Made by a program: the position numbers and the translations under genes
In this document: piece after piece, positions 1-7,672 of the stretch
Layout of the letters: each line of letters opens with the position of its first letter
Numbering within the stretch: position 1 is the stretch's first letter
The notes under the pieces: model-generated
Database searches by the model: none
Told to the model about the DNA's origin: nothing
The model's input: the letters and a program-made list of their open reading frames with translations, nothing else
Assembly (NCBI RefSeq): GCF_000214665.1
Contig: NC_015572.1
Span: 2,604,001 to 2,668,000, forward strand
Direction of reading: 5' to 3'
DNA: 64,000 nucleotides
From: Methylomonas methanica MC09
Lineage (GTDB): Bacteria > Pseudomonadota > Gammaproteobacteria > Methylococcales > Methylomonadaceae

Positions 1-1
1 C

Positions 2-1171
2 CCGGTCAATCTAAGTCGCATTCAAGCAATTTACGGCATGGTTGATCGTCCGGATCTGAAATTTATGCCATTCAAGCCCGGCACGCCGATTGCCTTAAAG
101 AAATATAAAGATATTTTTGCCTGTATTAGACGGCAGGATATTTTGCTACACCACCCATATGAATCGTTTAATCCTGTAGTGGACTTCGTCCGCCAGGCCG
201 CCGCCGATCCCGATGTGTTGGCAATTAAACAAACGCTTTATCGTACCGGCGTCGACTCGCCCATCGTTGCGGCGTTAATCAAGGCGGCTCGCGCGGGCAA
301 GGAAGTAACCGTGGTGATTGAATTGCGGGCCCGCTTTGACGAAAAGGACAATATCGGTCTGGCCGCCAAGTTACAAGAGGCGGCGGCGCATGTGGTATAT
401 GGAGTCGTAGGCTATAAAACCCACGCCAAAATGTGCATGGTGTTGCGCAAGGAAGGCAGCTCTTTCCGGAATTACGTGCACTTAGGGACAGGCAATTATC
501 ATCCAAAAACCGCGCGTTTATATACCGATTACGGATTGTTTACCTGCGAAAAAGAATTGAGTGAAGATGTTCGCCGGGTCTTCATGCAGCTCACCAGCCT
601 CGGTAAAGTAAGCAAACTTAACAAGTTGTTGCAATCGCCTTTTACCTTGCACGCGGGCCTGATGAAAATGATAGATCGCGAAATCGATCAGGCCAAAAGA
701 GGCAAACCGGCCAAAATCATTATTAAAGTCAATGCCGTTGTCGAGGAGCAGTCCATTCAGGCCTTATACCGTGCCTCGCAAGCGGGTGTGGAAATCAAGC
801 TGATCGTACGCGGTATCTGCTGTTTACGGCCCGGCGTGCCGGGGGTGTCCGAAAACATTGAAGTACGCTCCATCGTCGGTCGGTTTTTAGAACATACGCG
901 CATTTACGCCTTTATGAACGGCGGCGACTGGGCGATTTTTGCCTCCAGCGCGGATCTAATGAACCGTAATTTATTCAGACGGGTGGAAGTGTGCTTTCCG
1001 CTGGAAGATAAAAAAGTCAGCGGCCGGATATTAAACGATTTGCATGCCAACTTGAACGATAACTCGCAAGCCTGGTTGTTACAGCGTAATGGTCAATATC
1101 TTAGAGCAACGCCCGGTGATGAAACGCCCTATCAGGTACAAACCGAGTTACTGAAAGCGTTCGCACAGTAA
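2..1171 (+). CDS. ppk1: Polyphosphate kinase 1, C-terminal part (5' end outside window)
   Basis: PPK1 reversibly polymerises the gamma-phosphate of ATP into polyphosphate. The frame is open from base 2 and reads into PVNLSRIQAIYGMVDRP, so the first ATG at 38 is internal and roughly the N-terminal half of the usual ~690-residue protein lies upstream. The two catalytic C domains are complete. KTHAKM carries the histidine that is autophosphorylated in the family (E. coli His435), HLGTGNYHPKTARLYTDYG follows, and FLEHTRIY carries the second catalytic histidine (E. coli His592). The NAVVEEQSI and ICCLRPGVPG blocks are typical. The stop lies 6 bases before dnaQ. Family assignment is firm; start and N-terminal domains cannot be judged. 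Confidence 0.95.
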   Translation, partial: PVNLSRIQAIYGMVDRPDLKFMPFKPGTPIALKKYKDIFACIRRQDILLHHPYESFNPVVDFVRQAAADPDVLAIKQTLYRTGVDSPIVAALIKAARAGKEVTVVIELRARFDEKDNIGLAAKLQEAAAHVVYGVVGYKTHAKMCMVLRKEGSSFRNYVHLGTGNYHPKTARLYTDYGLFTCEKELSEDVRRVFMQLTSLGKVSKLNKLLQSPFTLHAGLMKMIDREIDQAKRGKPAKIIIKVNAVVEEQSIQALYRASQAGVEIKLIVRGICCLRPGVPGVSENIEVRSIVGRFLEHTRIYAFMNGGDWAIFASSADLMNRNLFRRVEVCFPLEDKKVSGRILNDLHANLNDNSQAWLLQRNGQYLRATPGDETPYQVQTELLKAFAQ

Positions 1172-1177
1172 AGAGTC

Positions 1178-1897
1178 ATGACTGGCACCAAACAAAACAG
1201 GCAAGTGGTTCTGGATACCGAGACCACCGGTATCAACCCCAAAGAAGGCCACAAAATCATTGAGATTGGCTGCGTCGAGTTGATTAATCGTCGGCTTACC
1301 CAAAACCGTTTCCATGTCTATTTGAATCCGGACCGGGAAATCGATGCCGGCGCGATTGAAGTGCACGGTATTACCAACGAATTCTTAAAAGACAAATCGC
1401 GCTTTGCGGATATCGTCGAAGACTTTATGCGCTTTACCTCTGGGGCCGAACTGATTATTCATAACGCACCGTTTGACGTGGGTTTTTTGAATCACGAGCT
1501 GGCGCAACTGCCGAACGAAACCCGTTCGGTGGAAAGCAATAGCACGGTGTTCGATACCTTGGCTTATGCGCGTAAGAAGCACCCGGGCGCGCGTAACAGT
1601 CTGGATGCTTTATGTAAGCGTTACGGCATAGATAATAGCCACAGGGATCTGCATGGCGCTTTATTGGATGCGGAGATACTTGCCGACGTCTATTTAATTA
1701 TGACCGGCGGTCAGGCGTCGCTTCTGGATGAAAGCGAAGAGGTACACAATAACGATCAACAACGGGTTGTACGTTTGTCCGCGGACCGTCCCAGATTGAA
1801 AGTAATCGACTGTACAGCTGAGGAACTAATCGATCATCAACAACGTTTGGACAAAATCGCCAAGGTGAGCGGCAACTGCCTCTGGCTAAAGGAATAG
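1178..1897 (+). CDS. dnaQ: DNA polymerase III epsilon subunit (3'-5' proofreading exonuclease)
   Basis: This 239-residue protein has the full DEDDh exonuclease signature: Exo I VLDTETTG (D13, E15), Exo II HNAPFDVGFL (D100) and Exo III HRDLHGALLDAEILAD (H159, D164). The C-terminal ~60 residues are the variable segment that binds the polymerase alpha subunit. Length matches the usual 235-245 residues. It excises misincorporated bases during replication. The ATG is 6 bases after the ppk1 stop with only a weak purine-rich stretch before it, so the two genes are probably cotranscribed. It converges on rpoS with only 13 bases between the stop codons. Confidence 0.95.
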   Translation: MTGTKQNRQVVLDTETTGINPKEGHKIIEIGCVELINRRLTQNRFHVYLNPDREIDAGAIEVHGITNEFLKDKSRFADIVEDFMRFTSGAELIIHNAPFDVGFLNHELAQLPNETRSVESNSTVFDTLAYARKKHPGARNSLDALCKRYGIDNSHRDLHGALLDAEILADVYLIMTGGQASLLDESEEVHNNDQQRVVRLSADRPRLKVIDCTAEELIDHQQRLDKIAKVSGNCLWLKE

Positions 1898-1910
1898 CAC
1901 GCTAATCGGT

Positions 1911-2897
1911 TTAATTGAAAATCGACTCAAACGAATAGCCCGTATCTTCCAGAATTTCTTTTAGGCGTTTCAGACCATCCATCTGGATCTGTCTGACCCG
2001 TTCGCGGGTAACACCCAATTCCATAGCCACCTGTTCCAAGGTAGCGCTTTCGAAACCGCATAAACCGTAGCGCCGGCAAATTACTTCGCGTTGCTTGTCG
2101 GCAAGTTGATAGACCCATTGTGTAACGTTGGTTTGAATCAGGTTGTCCTGCAGAATTTCAGCGGGCGAACGGCTTTCTTCTTCGGTAATGGTTTCCAGTA
2201 ACGGCTTATCGAATTCCTTTCCATAGGACACGTCAACCGAAGTCACGCGCTCATTGAGCTTCAGCATTTTGTTGACTGTTTTGACCGGCTTGTCCAAGTG
2301 TTTGGCAATGTCGTCGGCGGTGGGTTCATGATCCAACTGTTGGGCCAGATTCCGCTGGGCCTTCAGATAAACGTTCATTTCCTTGACGATGTGTATAGGC
2401 AGGCGAATAGTGCGGGTTTGATTCATGATGGCCCGTTCGATGGTCTGTCTGATCCACCATGTGGCATAGGTAGAAAAACGAAAACCGCGTTCCGGATCGA
2501 ATTTTTCCACCGCTCTGATCAACCCCAAATTACCTTCTTCAATCAAGTCCAGTAAAGGCAAACCTCGATTGAGATAGCGGCGGGAAATTTTCACCACCAA
2601 GCGCAAATTGCTTTCTATCATGATTTTGCGGGCTTCGGGGTCGCCCGCCAACGCACGCTTACCGTGGATTTTTTCTTCGTCTGCCGTGAGAAGCTGGGAT
2701 TTACTGAGTTCGTTTAGATAGGCGCGAGTAGCGTCAAAGTTGCTTTCGCTCTGCGAGTCGCCGATATCGGTATCGGCAAACTTCGATTGTTCCGGGGCAT
2801 CCAAGCCAGGGTTATCGTCGTCGATATCATCAAAAGATATGATGTCGGGAATATCCATTTCCAACTCTTTGCTTATATCAATCGCTTCTTCCATCAT
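1911..2897 (-). CDS. rpoS: RNA polymerase stationary-phase/general stress sigma factor RpoS
   Basis: A 328-residue sigma-70 family protein with an acidic N-terminus. Region 1.2 starts at ATRAYLNEL, region 2 contains [35 protein letters not shown] and [19 protein letters not shown], and region 3 follows [16 protein letters not shown]. Region 4 ends with the helix-turn-helix [11 protein letters not shown]. It lacks the long non-conserved insert of RpoD, and length and sequence fit RpoS. Two ATGs are adjacent (2897 and 2894). GGAG lies about 7 bases before the first, which supports it. The gene upstream is a J-domain protein rather than nlpD, and the 417-base gap should hold the rpoS promoter. 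Confidence 0.93.
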   Translation of the reverse strand: MMEEAIDISKELEMDIPDIISFDDIDDDNPGLDAPEQSKFADTDIGDSQSESNFDATRAYLNELSKSQLLTADEEKIHGKRALAGDPEARKIMIESNLRLVVKISRRYLNRGLPLLDLIEEGNLGLIRAVEKFDPERGFRFSTYATWWIRQTIERAIMNQTRTIRLPIHIVKEMNVYLKAQRNLAQQLDHEPTADDIAKHLDKPVKTVNKMLKLNERVTSVDVSYGKEFDKPLLETITEEESRSPAEILQDNLIQTNVTQWVYQLADKQREVICRRYGLCGFESATLEQVAMELGVTRERVRQIQMDGLKRLKEILEDTGYSFESIFN

Positions 2898-3314
2898 GAC
2901 TCATCTCCAGTTTTGAGGCTTAAGTTTAGTTGGCAATCAAGCGGATAAAAAACACGCCGGATCGCCATTTATATTAGTTAAATCGCCCATCTTTCGACAT
3001 TCTTTAATTGTTGCGAATCTTAGCCAACCTGTGAGCTCCGAATAAGTCACGCCGGTAAATTAAGGGCCGCAAAAAACTTCCTAACCTGTGCCATTTCGAC
3101 AACATAAAGGCTGTATGAACTGGCTTTCAGCATACTGCTATTCAACAGTGAGTGTCAGTATAACTTTAAAACAATTTTGTTATCAATTGATTTTGTTCAC
3201 ATATTTTAAAAATTTTAATGCACAAAAAAAGTGCATATTATGTGGCACAAACACAACAAAAATAAATAAGCAATTGTTTTTATTAATAAAAAACAATGAA
3301 TACCTGTTTGTTTT
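2898..3314. other. Intergenic region, AT-rich, upstream of rpoS
   Basis: 417 bases without a convincing gene. The part from about 3130 to 3315 is markedly more AT-rich than the surroundings. It holds an AT-only near-palindrome at 3273-3297. It should include the 3' end of the J-domain transcript and the promoter and leader of rpoS. I could not pick a credible promoter. Confidence 0.6.
3273..3297. repeat. AT-only near-perfect palindrome
   Basis: The arms read ATTGTTTTTATTA and its near-complement TAATAAAAAACAAT, differing by one extra A. It lies just past the stop of the J-domain gene on the minus strand, where it could be a weak terminator hairpin. It could also be a DNA-binding site in the rpoS upstream region. 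Function is not shown. Confidence 0.4.
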
Positions 3315-3812
3315 TTAACCTTGCGGTAGCAAGGTCTTTTTCGCCAAATTAATCTGCGCAGCCAGATAATCGGAGCCGCCTCGATCGGGATGCACTTTGG
3401 AAATCAATTTGCGATGCGCGTCAATGATATCTTTTTCGGAGGCGCCCGGCTTTAACCCCAGTACGTCCAAAGCCTGGGTTTTACTCATGCCGCTACGGAA
3501 CGGACGGTTAGGATTTTGTTGATTTTGTTGCTGCTTGCCACCGCTAAAAACTTGCCATAAGCGGTGCAGTTGCGGGGCGTAATGCAGGATGGCGGGCAAC
3601 AAACGAACCGCGAATGCAATCGCCACACCGAAAGCCGCAAATACTACATTCAGTTTTCCGGTGCCCGCCAACAACAAAAGCAGTAAAATGGCGGCTATCC
3701 AGCTAACTTTTTTAAGCTGCCTACCCACTACTTCAGCAGGTGTTTTTTGAAACCAGCAAATAGTCCAGTAAATTGCTATCACCGGCACCAACAGCAATAA
3801 GATGCGTATCAC
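3315..3812 (-). CDS. Membrane-anchored J-domain (DnaJ-like) protein
   Basis: 165 residues. Hydrophobic helices lie at about 2-18 and 37-70, followed by a Gln/Asn-rich linker (94-102). A C-terminal J-domain covers about 108-165 with the signature HPD at 141-143 in SKVHPDRGGS. The layout resembles membrane J proteins of the DjlA/Pam18 kind, which recruit DnaK/Hsp70 and stimulate its ATPase at the inner membrane. The J-domain is at the extreme C-terminus and short, so substrate-binding regions typical of DnaJ are absent. The partner is unknown. The gene precedes rpoS on the same strand. Its start region lies head to head with mobB. Confidence 0.85.
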   Translation of the reverse strand: MIRILLLLVPVIAIYWTICWFQKTPAEVVGRQLKKVSWIAAILLLLLLAGTGKLNVVFAAFGVAIAFAVRLLPAILHYAPQLHRLWQVFSGGKQQQNQQNPNRPFRSGMSKTQALDVLGLKPGASEKDIIDAHRKLISKVHPDRGGSDYLAAQINLAKKTLLPQG

Positions 3813-3892
3813 CTTTACTCCAACCCCGCCTGCAAAAACGATCCCATAATACCCTAGAATACCCTTACATTCACGCCCTACTCAGTACATCA

Positions 3893-4408
3893 ATGACTTA
3901 TCCGCGTATATTAGGTTTTGCTGCTTTTAGCGGTACCGGTAAAACCAGTTTATTGACAAGGTTGATACCGCTCCTAAAACAACGCGGCTTAAATATTGGG
4001 GTGATAAAACACAGTCATCATGATTTCGAAATCGATTATCCGGGTAAAGATAGCTACCAGCTGCGCTCGGCCGGAGCGACACCCGTCATGATCGTTTCAC
4101 CCTATCGACGCGCGTTAATTACTGAATTTTACCCAAAACAGGAAATCAGCCTGCATGAACAACTTACCGAGTTTCCACAGTCCGGCCTTGATCTGATTCT
4201 GGTCGAAGGTTTTCGGCACGAACGTTTTGCCAAGATCGAATTGCATAGGCCCAGCCTCGGCAAAGCGCTTCTTTACCCGAACGACACCGATATTATTGCG
4301 ATTGCCAGCGACCAACACCTCGACACACCGGCAGAGCTGCCCTGCCTGGACTTGAATAACGCGTCTGCAATCGCCGAATTTGTTTTTCATCATTTTTTTG
4401 AAGATTAG
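3893..4408 (+). CDS. mobB: Molybdopterin-guanine dinucleotide biosynthesis adaptor MobB
   Basis: 171 residues from the chosen ATG at 3893 (MTYPRILGFAAF). A longer frame from 3773 would overlap the J-domain gene and adds 40 residues with no family similarity. The P-loop GFAAFSGTGKTSLL starts near residue 7. KHSHHDFEID, DSYQLRSAGA and LILVEGFRHE are characteristic of MobB, a GTP-binding protein that assists MobA in attaching GMP to molybdenum cofactor. The stop is two bases before the moeA start, so the pair is an operon for late Mo-cofactor maturation. No clear Shine-Dalgarno precedes the start. Confidence 0.9.
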   Translation: MTYPRILGFAAFSGTGKTSLLTRLIPLLKQRGLNIGVIKHSHHDFEIDYPGKDSYQLRSAGATPVMIVSPYRRALITEFYPKQEISLHEQLTEFPQSGLDLILVEGFRHERFAKIELHRPSLGKALLYPNDTDIIAIASDQHLDTPAELPCLDLNNASAIAEFVFHHFFED

Positions 4409-4410
4409 AA

Positions 4411-5655
4411 ATGACCGGAATTTGTTATCCTAAAACCGCCGCATTGCTTTCCGTTGCACAAGCACGGCAAAACATTCAACTCGCAGTGCAAAGCATAAAC
4501 GAGCACGAGATCATTCCGCTCCCGCTTGCTTTGGGCCGTGTCTTGGCAGAGAGTGTTTATTCCGCCATAGACATACCGCCTCAACGTAATGCGGCAATGG
4601 ATGGGTATGCGTTTTCCAGCGCTGATATCGCGGAAAATCCAGAATTTACGTTGCAAGTAGTCGGTACCTCTTGGGCGGGAAAGCCCTATACCGGCCCGAT
4701 CGAAAAATATCAATGTGTGCGGATTTTTACAGGCGCCGTGGTTCCTGAGTTTGCCGATAGCGTCATTGCTCAGGAGCAAGTAACCAGAGACGGCAACACT
4801 ATTCGATTGCCTGACGATACCCTGCCCTATAAAAACATCAGAGCGGCGGGAAGCGATGTCGTTCGGGGGGAAGTGCTGATTACCGCCCCTCAAAAATTAA
4901 CAGCCAGGGATTTGGGTTTGCTGGCTGCGGCGGGCGTCGTCGAACTGATCGTAAAACGGCAATTAAAAGTTGGTTTTTTCTCTACCGGCGATGAATTAAC
5001 CGGATTGGAGAACACCTTGCAGTCCGGACAAATATACGACAGTAATCGTTACATGTTGGCCGGATTATTGAACGATTCCAACTACGTAATTACCGATTTG
5101 GGGGTGATTAGGGACGACCCTCCCTTATTGGAGAAAACCTTGGTATCGGCTGCAGCATGTTTTGATGTACTGATTTCCAGTGGCGGCGCATCGGTAGGCG
5201 ATGCGGATTTTGTTAAACAAATCCTGCAAAAATGCGGACAGGTCAATTTCTGGAAGCTGGCTATTAAGCCTGGCAAACCACTGGCGTTTGGCCGAATCGG
5301 CAATTGCTGGTTTTTCGGCCTGCCGGGTAACCCGATAGCTGTATTGGTCACCTACCAACAGTTTGTCAAACCGGCTCTTCAACAATTAGCAGGTGCTCAA
5401 CCTACAACACCTATACAACTAACCGCCCGCTGCGAAGACGAACTGCGCAAATCGCCGGGCCGGCAGGAATATCAACGGGGCATTCTCAAACAAACGGCGC
5501 CTGGCGTGTTTACCGTAACACCCGCTGGACGACAAGACTCTCATCAACAAAAAGTCGCCAGTTTAGCGAATTGTTTTATCGTATTGGATAACGAATGCGG
5601 CGGTGTTGGTGCCGGCGATATGGTGACCGTTGAACCGTTTGATGTGTACCTCTAA
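4411..5655 (+). CDS. moeA: Molybdopterin molybdenumtransferase MoeA
   Basis: A 414-residue protein of usual MoeA length. It shows PQRNAAMDGYAF near residue 57, the FTGA substrate segment (106-109), FFSTGDELTG (189-198), the signature SSGGASVGDADFV (256-267) and GLPGNPIAV, followed by the small C-terminal beta domain. MoeA inserts molybdate into adenylylated molybdopterin. The start is two bases after the mobB stop, so translational coupling is likely. The gene converges on the DcaP-like porin, with a perfect 14-bp hairpin at 5687-5722 just beyond the stop. Confidence 0.95.
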   Translation: MTGICYPKTAALLSVAQARQNIQLAVQSINEHEIIPLPLALGRVLAESVYSAIDIPPQRNAAMDGYAFSSADIAENPEFTLQVVGTSWAGKPYTGPIEKYQCVRIFTGAVVPEFADSVIAQEQVTRDGNTIRLPDDTLPYKNIRAAGSDVVRGEVLITAPQKLTARDLGLLAAAGVVELIVKRQLKVGFFSTGDELTGLENTLQSGQIYDSNRYMLAGLLNDSNYVITDLGVIRDDPPLLEKTLVSAAACFDVLISSGGASVGDADFVKQILQKCGQVNFWKLAIKPGKPLAFGRIGNCWFFGLPGNPIAVLVTYQQFVKPALQQLAGAQPTTPIQLTARCEDELRKSPGRQEYQRGILKQTAPGVFTVTPAGRQDSHQQKVASLANCFIVLDNECGGVGAGDMVTVEPFDVYL

Positions 5656-5681
5656 CAAAGAGCGATCAAGTCTAACGGTCG

Positions 5682-7103
5682 TCAAAAGTTAAACCGGGTG
5701 GATAATTGCACCCGGTTTAACTCGCCATTCTGCCCATTGACCAATTCGCGGTTAGCATAAATATATTCCAATCCTATAGTCGTCTGCAGCACGGGACTCC
5801 ATAGCAAGTTGGCGTGTAATGATTGCGTTTGGTGATTGGCATTGCCTGCAAAACCCGGCTGATCGGCCCTGGCAAACCCATAGGCTACAGTGGAACGCCA
5901 ACTCTTGTCCCACCAATGTTGGTAAGCCAACATACTGCTGTAGCTGACAAGGGTATCGAATTCTCCCGCACCGTTAACATAGCCATCCGCAAAGAAATTA
6001 TTGACGGCATAACGACCGAAGGCATCACCATAACCGAACATAAACCGCAGGTTATCGGAACCGAAGGTATTGATTTTTCCCGCCAGATTAACCGCGCCGC
6101 CCCACACCGTCTTTTCGACATTCAGCCCTGAGGAGCTAAACCGTAATTGTCGCCCCATGGCGGCAAGCGAAATATTCCCCCAATCCGGAATAAAATTAAG
6201 CCGCGCTATCAGATCGGGATAATGACCGGCGCTATTCGTGGTCATGACCTGAGTCCGCGCTTCCCAAACACGGCTTCTTGGTGCTTCGACCGCTAATTGC
6301 CACTCCATGGCTGCACCACCGAATGAAAATGGCTGAGTCCAGCGTACCTGGGGCTGTCTTAAGGTCAATAACGAACCAACCGAGTTACTGTTATCCAAAG
6401 TATCGACTATAGCCAAGCTATTTAAAAATGTGCTCCAGGTTTGTCCGGCCAATAAGCGACCCAACGAACCGTAAGCATGCCTTAGACGCGGCGTGTAGGT
6501 ATACGCAGCCGGATCGCCAAAGAAATCGAACTCCAGATAAGTGTTCATATCACCCCAATGACTTGGCGTCAATGACTTGATCCAGAAGCGGCTTTCCTTG
6601 GCGTGCATGCTGATTTGGTCGTTTTCGCCGGCAGATGCTGTGCCCACAGGTATTTCCGCCGCTTCCAATCGTTGGTTGCCTAGTTTATCTTTACCCATAC
6701 CGTTGCTGCTAAACAGCGTATCCAGTTTGATATACCCGCCGAAACCGATCGACGTATCCGTACCGGGTAACTTTAGAGTGCCTTTAATGTCACCGGCAGA
6801 CACCGGCGGTTTGGCCGGTTCCGGTTGCTTATACGCCGCCGCGGATTGCCGAGCTGTTACCAAGGTAGCTTGCGCGCCGGCTGCAGAGTCGGCAATAGAA
6901 TGCTGTTTCTCTACCTTCGAATTGAGAAGTTTTTGTTCCAACTCATCAATACGGGCGTTGGATTGAACTACTTGCGATTGCAAAGCCTTGATTTGGTTAT
7001 TCAGCTGCATGACTAATTCGCGCAGATCTTGTTCGGCGGATGTGTCGTTCGGTAAGCCGCCCAGAACAAGCATCAGCGAAAGAACCGGATATCGATTAAT
7101 CAT
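5682..7103 (-). CDS. DcaP-like trimeric outer-membrane porin
   Basis: 473 residues with an N-terminal signal sequence (cleavage likely after about residue 23). A coiled coil follows at about 24-66 (LRELVMQLNNQIKALQSQV), then a low-complexity linker. The beta-barrel begins near GYIKLDTLFSS and ends with the terminal Phe motif TRFNF. A periplasmic coiled coil in front of a barrel is typical of the DcaP family of dicarboxylate/peptide/sulfonate diffusion channels; the substrate here is unknown. The start is 10 bases after the stop of the cytochrome c'-like lipoprotein gene, so the two are probably one transcript. The last eleven codons carry a perfect inverted repeat. Confidence 0.85.
   Translation of the reverse strand: MINRYPVLSLMLVLGGLPNDTSAEQDLRELVMQLNNQIKALQSQVVQSNARIDELEQKLLNSKVEKQHSIADSAAGAQATLVTARQSAAAYKQPEPAKPPVSAGDIKGTLKLPGTDTSIGFGGYIKLDTLFSSNGMGKDKLGNQRLEAAEIPVGTASAGENDQISMHAKESRFWIKSLTPSHWGDMNTYLEFDFFGDPAAYTYTPRLRHAYGSLGRLLAGQTWSTFLNSLAIVDTLDNSNSVGSLLTLRQPQVRWTQPFSFGGAAMEWQLAVEAPRSRVWEARTQVMTTNSAGHYPDLIARLNFIPDWGNISLAAMGRQLRFSSSGLNVEKTVWGGAVNLAGKINTFGSDNLRFMFGYGDAFGRYAVNNFFADGYVNGAGEFDTLVSYSSMLAYQHWWDKSWRSTVAYGFARADQPGFAGNANHQTQSLHANLLWSPVLQTTIGLEYIYANRELVNGQNGELNRVQLSTRFNF
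5687..5722 (-). terminator. Perfect 14-bp hairpin overlapping the porin gene 3' end
   Basis: AGTTAAACCGGGTG, an 8-base loop, then CACCCGGTTTAACT: all 14 pairs match. It lies within the last codons of the porin gene and is followed on the minus strand by TTTTGA. It also sits 32 bases past the moeA stop. It is a plausible terminator for the porin transcript and perhaps, bidirectionally, for moeA. The U tract is short, so termination is inferred. Confidence 0.5.
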
Positions 7104-7113
7104 GAATGATTGC

Positions 7114-7581
7114 TCAAAATCGGCGAAATAAGGTATGACAGGCCATACAGGTGGATTTCATCTCATGCAATGTGCCTGGAATGGCATTTAACCCCCCATG
7201 TTCGGCCTGCGCCTCTAATGTCTTTGCATGTTGGCTTAACTTACGAGCCAAGTTGCGAAAAGCTTTTGCTTCATCGGTCGTTAAATTCAAACTAGGAATT
7301 TTATCTACCAAGGAACCTGCGGTAATCTGTAAGGTTTTTGCGGTCTCTATAATTTGTCTAGTGTATTTTCCACGTACTACATCCATTTCATGTTCTGTCA
7401 TAAACCGTTCCAACATCAGCCCGTTCATCCTGTCCATGAGTTCCCTTAGCTCCTGATCTTGGACGGCGTGTAAAGCGGGTTGGTCATTGCCGCGGCTATC
7501 GCTGAATTCGTCTTGTACAAGTGAAGCGGAGCAGCCGCAGAAAGTAATTGCCGCCAGGATGGCAAGAAAAACTCGACTCAT
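7114..7581 (-). CDS. Cytochrome c'-like monohaem lipoprotein
   Basis: 155 residues from the ATG at 7581. The frame extends upstream to 7734, but that extension would overlap the neighbouring gene and lacks a signal sequence. From 7581 it starts MSRVFLAILAAITFCGC, a lipoprotein-type signal with a loose lipobox ending at Cys17. The rest is helical. One haem-binding motif, CMACH (C145-H149), lies ten residues from the C-terminus, the layout of four-helix cytochromes c' and c556. Roles in this family range from electron transfer to binding NO or CO. It is cotranscribed with the DcaP-like porin downstream. Partner and substrate are unknown. Confidence 0.7.
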   Translation of the reverse strand: MSRVFLAILAAITFCGCSASLVQDEFSDSRGNDQPALHAVQDQELRELMDRMNGLMLERFMTEHEMDVVRGKYTRQIIETAKTLQITAGSLVDKIPSLNLTTDEAKAFRNLARKLSQHAKTLEAQAEHGGLNAIPGTLHEMKSTCMACHTLFRRF

Positions 7582-7672
7582 AACTTTATTAAATATCCGA
7601 AAAGATGCTGAAATGTACCCGTTGAAAAAATGACTTGATTTACGATACTTTTTATAACAATTTGAATATAAA

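Noticed and set aside
3088..3318. 76-residue plus-strand frame in the AT-rich gap
   Set aside because: Low-complexity composition from AT-rich DNA, no Shine-Dalgarno, no family pattern, and it ends exactly in the opposite gene.
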